Shown: positions 12,406-22,004 of the stretch, piece after piece
How the letters are laid out: each line of letters starts with the position of its first letter
Position numbering within the stretch: the first letter of the stretch is position 1
Assembly: GCF_019059575.1 (NCBI RefSeq)
Contig: NW_024881615.1
Coordinates: 434,001 to 498,000, forward strand
DNA from: Amphibalanus amphitrite
Lineage: Eukaryota; Arthropoda; Thecostraca; Balanomorpha; Balanidae
Reading direction: 5' to 3'
Length of the DNA stretch: 64,000 bases
Notes under the pieces: model-generated
Databases searched by the model: none
What the model saw: the letters and a program-made list of their open reading frames with translations, nothing else
Told to the model about the DNA's origin: nothing
Translations under genes and position numbers: made by a program

Positions 12406-13512
12406 ATGTTTAGGAACTGCTATCCAGTTTCCTTGTTACCGTTGAACGCCAAGAGCAGTGCTGCGCTGGTGTCGGTGGCCGTGTGCTGCCTGGTGGCGGT
12501 GACCCGACCCCGGACGGTGCCACTAGCCGCCCCCGCCGACACAGACGGCCGGATCGGCGGCCGGCCCATCGCCGAGCTGTGGGTGCCCAGCCGGCCGGCG
12601 CACGCCTGGTTCACCAGCCACCAGTGCCGGCCGCTGCTCACCCGCTTCACGTGCGACCAGTGTCTGCCGCTCGTCTACCTGGCGTCGTTCCCCAGGTCGG
12701 GGAACACCTGGCTCCGCTACCTGCTGGAGGCCTCCACGGGTCTTGTCACTACAAACGGTCATCCCGACTTTCGGACCTATCGAAATCAAACCTCGAACGG
12801 AATCGTACTAAGCGAGGAGCAACTCTGGACTTGGCCAGTGGGGAATAAGGAGCTCATGAAATACGGATATGTTGGTGAAAGGATCCCTTGGTCGCAAGGC
12901 ATAGGGATTGTTTCAAAGACGCATATGTTGCCTGAACCTTGGAGCAGAGCGGAGGCCGAAAACGCACCCGGTGCTCTGTCGCCATTTCCGGAAAACGTCT
13001 CGAGGCGAGCTGTGCTGCTGATTCGCGACCCGTTCAAGGCCATCATTTCCCTGAGGAAATATGGAGAAACGCAATCGATTCTCAACGAAAAGGACATGTC
13101 GCATCTTTTTCGGGGAAAAGGTTGGCGCAAATACTCCTCGTACTTATCGCGCGTGTGGTTCAAAACCAACACACAGTGGCTGCAGGCAACCAACGAGACA
13201 CACGTGGTCCTGTATGAGCGTCTGCGGCAGGACCCGATGGGGGAGCTGCGCGCGCTGCTGCGCTTCCTGCAGGTGGAGCCCGACCGGCGGCGGCTGGAGT
13301 GTCTGCGCGGCGAGCTGGAGGGGATCGCGCACAACCACCGGCACGGCGTGGTGCCCGACGGCGAGACGTACCCGCTGCGGGTGCGGGCCGAGCTCTGGAG
13401 CTACATCCACCAGCTGCACTGGCTCCTCAGGGACAGAGGTTACCCGGGACTGCCCCTGCAACAGTACTCGTTTGCAGACGAGTTAAGCGATATCGATATA
13501 CGGACGCATTGA
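12406..13512 (+). CDS. WSCD-type sulfotransferase, type II membrane protein
   Basis: One open exon encodes 368 residues from the ATG at 12406. Residues about 17-32 (AALVSVAVCCLVAV) form a signal anchor, as expected for a Golgi type II enzyme. The 5' PAPS-binding loop is LASFPRSGNTWLRYLLE (about residues 92-108). The 3'-phosphate motif region is VLLIRDPFKAIISLRK (about 193-208), and VVLYERLRQDP is the usual following strand. This order and wording match WSC-domain-containing (WSCD) sulfotransferases, although the WSC domains themselves are absent here. The frame is open upstream to 12301, but a strong 3' splice site (ccctcttatttcag) ends at 12357 and MFRN follows 48 bases later, so I chose 12406. 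A tiny upstream reading frame (ATG AAG AGG TGA) precedes it. The coding part is intronless; a retrocopy is possible but not shown. Confidence 0.8.
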   Translation: MFRNCYPVSLLPLNAKSSAALVSVAVCCLVAVTRPRTVPLAAPADTDGRIGGRPIAELWVPSRPAHAWFTSHQCRPLLTRFTCDQCLPLVYLASFPRSGNTWLRYLLEASTGLVTTNGHPDFRTYRNQTSNGIVLSEEQLWTWPVGNKELMKYGYVGERIPWSQGIGIVSKTHMLPEPWSRAEAENAPGALSPFPENVSRRAVLLIRDPFKAIISLRKYGETQSILNEKDMSHLFRGKGWRKYSSYLSRVWFKTNTQWLQATNETHVVLYERLRQDPMGELRALLRFLQVEPDRRRLECLRGELEGIAHNHRHGVVPDGETYPLRVRAELWSYIHQLHWLLRDRGYPGLPLQQYSFADELSDIDIRTH

Positions 13513-13729
13513 GCATGATGCATGCGCTCAATATTTTCAACAAAAATAGTCGCCAATATGACCTTCATTCAGCTGATGGTCAGCTCGTAGGCTATAACGG
13601 GCCGGCTCGCAAAAAGGCGTCCCAACTGGCTCGAAAACGAGCTGTGCAATATGCGGTGCGCATTGCCCACAACGTGGGCCAGTGGAGTTTGGCTTCTCTC
13701 CGATAGGCGAGTAGGTCAGTCAGACAAGG

Positions 13730-13737
13730 GTATTAAC
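13730..13737. repeat. Left 8-bp target duplication of outer hAT-like element
   Basis: GTATTAAC occurs here and again at 18646-18653, exactly flanking the two inverted ends of the outer element. Eight bases is the hAT superfamily signature. Confidence 0.85.
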
Positions 13738-14438
13738 TAGTGATGTCAATTACGGAAAATCGGAATACCGATACCAAACCAAATACCAACCAAAACCACG
13801 AAAAAATACCGAAACCAAACCAACTTGGGAAACTGAGGGAAATACCAACTTTTTACCGATTTATTAGCCTCTTATACATTAGTGAGGGCTTATGATACCA
13901 ACAAAATACCAGGGGCGTCGCCGACGGGGGGGTCGGGGGGGTCGCGACCCCCCCACTCGTGAGAACCGGGGGGGTCGACCCCCCCGCTTTTGGCGACGCT
14001 GAGTATGCTTTTTTTAGCTATCATGTCAGTGAAGTTGGCGTCACCAACATCCACAAAGACCTACAACGTCGGATTCAAAATCGCTTCAAGAGCTCCCTAG
14101 TCCCTATTGCCTATAGGTCAATAAGCTGTGGGCGTGGAACATCAGCATGACAATATTTTAAAGTAGCCACTATTCTAGTCTCTTTTGATCCCTCAAAGGA
14201 GTGAGCGCGCCAAAACTGACCCAAGCGTTCGTCTGATTGTCAAAATAATGGCTGAAGTCGATTCGTCGGATGACGTATCAGTAGCTACGAGGTACAGGTC
14301 TCGCGGGTTTTAGCGGTAGGTTTTGCACCTAAAGTTAAGTGAACTTCAGGATATATCTTCGTCGTCTTCGTCGTTGAAGATGCGATCGACTTGTTGGTTC
14401 ACAAGCCGGCCGTGATCGTGTAAAATGGCTTCATCGTA

Positions 14439-16577
14439 CACTGAAAGAAAAAATTACTCACGTTACCACCCCAAACTGAGTTGTCAAAACTCACGACGGC
14501 AACTACTCAGGTTCCCTTGGTAACTACTCTTTGGTACTCAGGAGATACTCATGTTAACACTAACGTGACTCATACATAACGTGAGTATTCCGGGTGAGTT
14601 GTCAAAACTCACCACCTAAGTACTCAGGTTTGAGCTTCTACTCAGACGCTACCCACAGTATTACCAAGGCGGACCACACGCTTACTCAGGCTAATACTAA
14701 CGATAACCAACTCTGAATAATGATAATACTAACCCATTTAAGATGGGTGTTACTAACGCGGATGCCAACGCATGAAACCAAAAATGCGTTCGTTAACCTT
14801 ACGCCTTGCAGACGTGACAAACACGAGGAAAAACACTGAAGTTTATTACAAAAACCCATCATACGACATCTCTGCCAACATGCAATTCAAGAGCCGGGTA
14901 CGGGGCGTAATCCGTTAAACACAACACTAAAAGAAGTCCGTAAAAAAAAAACAATGAAACACTCCCATAGATCGCAAACACTGCGCAAGATCGCATAGTT
15001 TTTTAACCACCTCCTACCGCGAGATCGGCGCACTGCAGCTCGAAGGGTGCTGGTATTTTGGCTCAGTAGCGCGAGGGACTGGAAAACCATGGGCGCACTT
15101 CCACCGTCGCCATCCTTGAGACTGCAGTTTCCAGAAGACGCGCCAGTGTCTCCGAAACTTTACCTATGGACCGAAAACAATAAGCTGTTAAGAAATAAAG
15201 CGAAAACTTCAGAAGACATCGGCGAGGTGTGTTAAAGGGAATAGTTCACTTTCACGGAATTAGTTTTTTCAATGGATTTATGATTTTTTTATGCTCAAAA
15301 TGATCAAAAGAAAACCTTTTTATAAAAAGTATTATTTTCTATATTTTAATGAAGAAATACGATCGGCTTTGTATCGGATTTGGTGACGATCGGCGCAGCG
15401 CTTCTGGAGATAGGTATATCGAAAACACTCATGATATAAAGATATTTGTTAAAAAAGATTTGGTGCATAATTGGTCAAATTAGGTGCATTCGCCAAATAA
15501 CCCGTCGTGAAAACGGCTAGTGTTTTTCTTTTTACAAAGCATGTCGTGGTAAATTATGCAGATGGCATAATTATTAATTATATTTTATATACTGACACTG
15601 TGATCGCAAGATACAGAAAGAAGTAGAAAAAAATTAGTAACTTTTTAGGAACCTGTTAAGATGAGCTATAGATCTCCGTACCTATCGAACAGGAGCAGGC
15701 AGACTTCACATTCTGAAGCCACCCGGCGGCGAGCATCCGGCGTCGATCGGGGCGAGCGTCTGTACCGGCACCAGCCCCGGCAGCAGTGCGATGGTATATC
15801 GAAAAGAAACTGTGAAAGGAGACATACAGTCGGTATATTTTAATGACACATTTTTTTGAAAAAAAAAACTGCTTCCCTACCTTAATATATCCAACACAAC
15901 CCAGAGGAACCCAGCGGATAAAATATTTACATAATATTTTCACGTATTTAATCATCAAAACTTTTCATAGAACAAAAGCATTGACTATCATCAAATACGC
16001 ATTCCATTATTAAAATAACACCTACAAAGCACAAATCTTCACTAATTACCTATCATTAGGGCACATCTCTCTTCGGAGATGTGCTCTCACATCTCCCTCA
16101 TCTCTCACGGTACATTATGCCTATTTCCTCGCGACACACAATTGCGCTGGTCATTGATCAATAATTATTTAACAAGGTAAGTATATGAACATACTTACTA
16201 TTGGCCTCGGAATCCGAGTTTCAGTTTCTGCACACCAAGTCCATAAAATGCTGCACACGCGAGCGACGCACCTTCACCACCAAGCAACGGAATTCAACTG
16301 AAATAATGGCAGACGCGCGCGAAACGTGCGCGGCTGTGCCACATCGGCTCAACCAATCAGCGAGCTGGAAGCCTACTCACGGCTAGATTACTAACCACAT
16401 ACTCATGATCCTGAGCATAAATACCAAGCATCGATGAGTACTGCCTCACACCATCACAGGAGCTACGAACGAACTAAGGCATCGTTGGTAAATACGTTAG
16501 TTTGCCTGAGTATGACATGAGTCTTATCCTGAATAAAAGGGTTAGTTTCCATAGGGTGGTAAAATTTTTTCTCAGTG
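14439..16577. mobile_element. Innermost palindromic element with CACTG...CAGTG ends
   Basis: The left end CACTGAAAGAAAAAATTACT and the right end (inverse) CACTGAGAAAAAATTTTACC are imperfect inverted repeats. Close inside them are many copies of ACTCA/TGAGT, possible transposase-binding subterminal repeats (14460-14720 and 16390-16540). A second, outer pair of inverted arms (TAGCGGTAGGTTTTGCAC, 14311-14328 and 16611-16627) frames it. CACTG ends suggest the EnSpm/CACTA or Chapaev groups, but no matching target duplication was found. Confidence 0.55.
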
Positions 16578-16639
16578 GATCGATTAGTTTCTATAACCGG
16601 AAATGTAAAAGTGCAAAACCTACCGCTTAATCTCGCCTA

Positions 16640-18480
16640 ACTAGCCTTAGCCCTGACTACCCTCGGACCTGCCTGCATAGGGGGAATGGGGTCAGATGGT
16701 GGACCCCTCTCGGGCTTTCCCAATTCGACGCGCAAAAAGGAGGCTATTGCAACGAAACTTCCAGTGACCTCGAGTTAATCAATTTTAAACCTACTCTAAA
16801 AATGTATTGGCCCTGATTCGAAAATAGATGACCTTGGTTCACTTTTTTGAGTTTTATTTGCTTCCACTTAAAAGGGTAGCTTTTGGAGCTGATTTGAAGT
16901 TCAGCTCCCGTTTGAACTTAAGAAGTAGTTTTGATAAATGGTGGTTTTGTAACATGTTCCGGAGCTATCGTTGGTGGTTGTCGTCCACTCTAGATGGCCG
17001 GCAGGAAGCCTGCTGGTCGACCTGACCTGACCCGACCCGATCTAACCCAAATGCATGGAGTCATCATCCTTGTTCAAAACTAACATCGAACTCGTACTCG
17101 GGACCCCGATAACGGCTACGGCTCACAAAGTTCTAGCAGGCCAGATTTTTCTGCTTTTGGGCGTTGACCTAAGATAGATGACCCGGCAAAGACCTTGAAA
17201 TTGGGCACCATCGGCTTTCTGTCATCACGGGCAGCATCCTTGCTTTTCCGCGAAGCTCTACCTCGATCAGGGGCCGAGCCGAAAGCATACCTTAGCGTTA
17301 CGTTGGTAAACGCTTTACCTTAGCGAACCGTAAAACACGAATAAGAGCTACAGCGACACAGAAAGCGTATTCGATAGCTTTTTTCAGATATGACTTCGGG
17401 TCTATGGCTTGTGTACCACAGAGGCCAAGCAGCTAAACGGACGGATTTTACCGAAACATTTATTCTGTAACAAGCTATGATTCAGTGAATGTGTATGATA
17501 TTCATGTTATCACCATCGTGTTTGTTTCGTCGGAACACGTCGCATGGCTTAATTTGAACTTAAAAACTTAACTAGAAAACTTGACATCAGGTAAAGGTCA
17601 TGTCCTGACCGGAAAAGAACCTGCTGCATATGGATCGTTCTGTGTTGCTGAGCTGAACACACTCCAGGTGCGTCTCTACATCTCTACATCACTCTACAGC
17701 GTCTCCATCAAAAGTTATTGTGTTATCGAAAATGTGTGAGACCTTTGATGACCTAATGACTGACCATTCGAGTCACCACTGGTCATTAGCATTTGTCTCT
17801 AAAATGAGCAGAGGTGCCATGGCTACAAAAGTATCTAGCGTTTTAAGCATATTCGTTCAAAGCAGAGGGCATTCGTGCATTTTCCCATATCTTATGATTG
17901 GTGAGGTCACATATTTGACCTGACTTCACTTCTCAGATGTAAAAACCAAGATTCATGAACTGTTGGCACTTATTATCCCATTCATTACACCAAATTTCAG
18001 GCTTACAGGAGACAATCTATAGTAATGACAAGATTGCAGTTTTAGAGGCATTAAAACTGAACTTGACATGACATTGTGACCGACATGACATTTTGACCTG
18101 ACCTCAGGTGATCTGTGCTTGATTTTTATGCACGATGCAAAAGTTATGTACAGCCCACCGCTAAAGTAATGTAGGGTTTTACCAATCTCAACGGTTGGCT
18201 TTGACTGGCGATTGTTTAATGCGGAGTGATCGAAAAGAAGATGTCAATAGCTAAAGTTGTAGCTGCAAGGGCGACGATACATATAAGCTACATTCAAAGG
18301 TTCATTGTAGTCTGGCTAATCGTTCCTAAGCTTCAGAAGCAGAACATACCCATGACTGAAACCCCACCTTACTTCTGCTGTACACTGTACAATAAGATAT
18401 ACCGCTGCTTTCGTGGCGCTGCGCGTCGAGGTTTTTCTCAACACACGAAAAAACGGAAGTATGGCTAAAAACACCCCTAC
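16640..18480. other. Non-coding interior of the inner hAT-like element
   Basis: No gene is supported. TGACCTGACC-type words recur at 17023-17040 and 17908-18110, as in neighbouring transposon-derived DNA. The open frames are below 80 codons and show no motif. Confidence 0.4.
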
Positions 18481-18653
18481 CCACCAAGACGAAGACCGAA
18501 AACCCGACCCCCCCCCCCCCACTCAAAAATCCGTGGCGACGCCCCTGCAAAATACCAAACACATTACGATTGAAATACCAAATACCAAGTTGGTATCGGT
18601 TTGGTATCGGTATACCAAAAAATTGGTATCCGATTGACATCTCTAGTATTAAC

Positions 18654-19472
18654 GGCTGGCCATCAGCGCACAGATACTCTGAGGAATCGAGCTACTCCCG
18701 TTGTAAGGGGAGCGCAACTCGGTACCCATGTGCTGGGCGTGCTCGACCATAGCATGTAATGCAATGTTAATAGGAATGTCCTACCCTTCCTTTGTACTCG
18801 TATGTAGGCATGTGTGATACGACAATCGTGTGATGATTCTTCCGTTAATGCACCGATACCGAACCATATAGGTTATATGGGGATGAAGAGACCTTTAGAT
18901 AGTGACTTGTTAGTGCCGGTGTTTATTTAGATAGGTAAATATATGTGAAAAATAAATAAGTTCCAAGGTAAAAACAAGTTTATTTTTACTCACAGGAAAT
19001 GTGGTACATTCATAGAAAAAGGAATATAAATGGTCTGGCGATACCAACCTCCCATTCACCCGGCTGCCATGGCATATACCTACCTGCTATATATGGAGCT
19101 ACTGGTTTGACTCGAAAATAGCCTGCGTGCTGGCTACACACACAATGGTGGGGAGGGGAGGGGTTGGGCGACAGTCTCCTCCCAGTCAGCAGCCGCACTC
19201 GGCGCCACGCGTTCGTGGCCATGCGGTGGCGTGCAGGCGTTCACTGCTTCCCCGCGTGACGGGCACCGACGGGGCGGGGCCGACTGTTCACACCTGTGCC
19301 GCCGTCCACTGCATTCGCTCGGTCCAGTTCCGGTCAGTTCCCACACCTAGCTCTGTTACCATCCGTCCCATTGCCGCAGCTCCCGCCTGGCCTGGCGCGG
19401 CCGATAGGAACCTCAATGGACCTCCGACAGCCAGCTGGTCACCTCTGCACACAGGCCGATAGACAAGCGGCG
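18654..19472. other. Intergenic; GC-rich island (19130-19470)
   Basis: After the transposon nest the sequence is AT-rich, with AATAAATAA near 18951 that could be a displaced polyadenylation signal for the sulfotransferase. From 19130 it becomes GC-rich, like the promoter area of the ionotropic receptor that resumes after 21683. No coding exon is recognised. Confidence 0.35.
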
Positions 19473-21683
19473 CACTATGGTTGGAAACGGCCTCACGGAT
19501 GGCCGTGGGCAATCTCGGAATATATGTATATTTGGGGTGTCATTCTGTTGGAAATTGATGAAATGTTTTGAATTGGGCAGAAAAAATTATTTAGTTGCGC
19601 ATTTAGTCTCCATTATTGTACGTGGAATCGGGAGTTTCTGAGAGTGGCTTTTTTGGTGCGCCGTCAAAGGTTTAAACAACCGCGCTGGTGATAGCATGTG
19701 GAGTACCTCCATGACGTTGTAAAACTGGATTATTATATATCAAAATAATCCTTGTTATGTTGGCTATCGAGTGGAGTGACTCTTTTTCCCATGCGTGTTC
19801 AAAATCAGGAACGGCATTGCATTCTGTTTGCAGTGTCACCACAGCAATATTTGCAAAATTACGTTTATGTTTCATTGGACATACAAAAAGTTCTCCATCG
19901 ACCTCCATTGAGCTTTTTGGCAGAATAAGTCTCTGTTCAATTCTGCGTAAGGGGAACGTAAAAGCAGACTGCGCACTTGTGCGCAAAATCGTCCGTGAAG
20001 CTTCATCTCCCGAGGCGTACCTACCCGTCGCTTCGTTAGCACCAGGTCGGCTCGTCAGTCTTGCAATCGCTTATCCTTATAAATGATGGTAAGAAGCAGG
20101 GTTGCGGAGTCGTGGTGGAGCCAAATCCGACTCCGACTACGACTCCGACTCCTGACTCGTTGCCATGACTCCGGCCGACTCTGTCTCCGACTCCGGACCC
20201 CTGCCAGTGTTTCGGAGTCGTGATGGAGCTGTTCCGATTCGGACCGACTCCGACTTCCACTGCGGGCTCCTGACCGACCCCGACTCCGACTCCGACTCCT
20301 GGCTCGTTGCCACGACTCTGGGCGACTCTGGCTCCGACTCCGACTCTGACTCCGACTCTGACTTCGACTCCGCACCCCTCGTAAGAAGTAACTGCTCGCC
20401 GCTGCACCTGGAGTATGGATATCGTGCAAACGTGTATGGATATCCTGGAGTATGGATATGGATATCCACCGACAGAGCAGACATACAGACATGCTGTAAA
20501 CGCCATTACACTGCCAATACCATGGCAAATCAAATGGCTATCTATGGTTTTTGATCATCGTTCTACATTTCCCAAAATCTTGAACTGAATGTTGGCAATT
20601 TCTCGTGACTACTTCACGACCATGATGCATGCATTTCTGAAATTGATCTTTTTTCAACCAGCTACGTACTCGTATGATAAAATGAATGTCACCATCGTGT
20701 TCTACGCCCAAAAGTACCCATAAAACATGTGTCATGCATGGGCTGCGAATAGGTACCAGTTTTAATTTTCGGGGTTATGTGCTTACCTGATTGACCTGAC
20801 TTTGACCCTGGCCAGTGGCCTATGTTTGACTGACCCCTACATTGATCTGACACTCTTTTAGCACTTATATGAAGGGTTGTGACAGTTGTGACAGATTGTT
20901 TAGGACCAACTGATGACTGAATTTATTTAGGACCAACTGATGACGATATAATCGAAACGCGAAACGCGAGGCACCGATTGCGAGGTTCTAAAGTCCATGC
21001 TACTGAAAACCCGATTTCAAGTGTTTGACCTGACCTTGACCCGACCTGTGACCTCGAAATTCAACTTTAAAGTATTCATGTGAATCGTCTCGTCGCGTTC
21101 TTCTTTCGTTTGCCGCGCCTCGTGCGCTTCGCTGCGCCTATTTGTTCGCGAGTTATCGGCTGGGGGCGTTGAACGCCCCCCCCCCCGGGCAAACGGCGGA
21201 TGGGGAAATACCCCAGCAACTGCCGGGTTAATCTGACGCATGTTTTGTCATTTGATCGTCATTTTATTTCTTACTTTTTTGCCCAATCTAAAAAAAAATC
21301 ATAAATACTCTTTCTCCAAATTTTTGACCGTTTATGACCAATAGTAAGACACTGTGCGTCACTACGTTGATATGTCTTGCCCTAAAGCATAACAACAATA
21401 TCCATTCAGTAATAGCAGTATTCAAAACATGTTCAAAATGCCTCGCGATATCGATAACATAACGAAAGACATAGGCGACTTATAACATACTTGCAATGAT
21501 GACGTCACACACGCGTGACGTGACGTGACCTCGTCATTTCTGAGTTACTGTATGATGCACGAAAGACACTGGTATACCTATGCAAAGTTTCATCGCAGTC
21601 GGTCTACGCATTAACAAGTTATGGGCAAAACATTTTTTCGCGTTGACCCCCGGCCATCCGTGAGGCCGTTTCCAACCATAGTG
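19473..21683. mobile_element. 2.2-kb element with CACTATGGTTGGAAACGGCC inverted ends
   Basis: A roughly 38-base end (CACTATGGTTGGAAACGGCC then tcacggatggcc) is present in inverse at 21646-21683 with almost no mismatch. Both sides are flanked by CGGCG (19468-19472 and 21684-21688), a possible 5-bp target duplication in GC-rich DNA. The interior is AT-rich and contains the GACTCC minisatellite; no transposase frame is visible. It appears to split one GC-rich island upstream of the ionotropic receptor gene. Confidence 0.75.
20100..20385. repeat. GACTCC hexamer minisatellite in a roughly 125-base tandem repeat
   Basis: Two longer units, each starting CGGAGTCGTGRTGGAGC and containing CTCGTTGCCAYGACTC, are filled with degenerate GACTCC hexamers. 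The hexamers give Asp-Ser repeats in one frame and Glu-Ser/Arg-Ser repeats on the other strand. These open frames are repeat artefacts. Confidence 0.85.
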
Positions 21684-21688
21684 CGGCG

Positions 21689-22004
21689 GTCCGAAAACAG
21701 ACTGTATCCGCGTGGTCGTTCGGCCAAAACGGCGCCGACCGCCGGTCGCCGAGTGTATTGTCTCCTCTGAATGGCGACATTTGCCCGGCGGCCACAACCG
21801 CGGTCGGGCTTCGATCGCACGCTCAGAGGTGAGGGCCACGGGCGGTGGCGTGACCGACCCGTCGGCTGTCACGTGGACCGTGGTGACCGGTGCATGGCCG
21901 GCGGCGCTGACCGGCCACCGAGGTCCGGTCGGCTGACGGGCGCGGCGGGTCGACAGATCGGTCCGAGACCCGCGCCCAACAGGTCACGGTCCTGAGTCGC
22001 CGCG
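21689..22004 (+). promoter_or_regulatory. GC-rich 5' region of the ionotropic receptor gene
   Basis: GC-rich DNA lies between the right target duplication of the upstream transposon and the receptor start codon at 22005. The ATG context is CCGCGATGG. No clear TATA box is seen. This is probably 5'UTR plus promoter; inference only. Confidence 0.35.

Larger units (their letters stand above)
13910..18547. mobile_element. Inner hAT-like element inserted into the outer one
   Basis: The ends are CAGGGGCGTCGCC on the left and its inverse GGCGACGCCCCTG on the right, flanked by the 8-bp duplication CAAAATAC (13902-13909 and 18548-18555). Next to the left end are runs of G and C that form small palindromes; the right end also has a C run. 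Length is about 4.6 kb, but no transposase-like reading frame is visible, so it is a non-autonomous or decayed copy. It carries a further inverted-repeat block at 14311-16627. Confidence 0.85.
13738..18645. mobile_element. Outer hAT-like MITE (about 260 bp), split by a nested insertion
   Basis: The left end TAGTGATGTCAATTACGG and the right end (inverse) TAGAGATGTCAATCGG are imperfect terminal inverted repeats. Both arms continue with GGTAT/ATACC-rich sequence (taccgataccaaacc). The pair is flanked by GTATTAAC on both sides. Removing the inner element and one copy of its target duplication leaves about 172 + 90 bases, a typical non-autonomous MITE. It sits 225 bases past the sulfotransferase stop codon, probably in or near its 3'UTR. 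Confidence 0.85.

Noticed and set aside
20055..20554. Asp-Ser, Glu-Ser and Arg-Ser repeat frames on both strands
   Set aside because: Produced by the GACTCC minisatellite inside a transposon.
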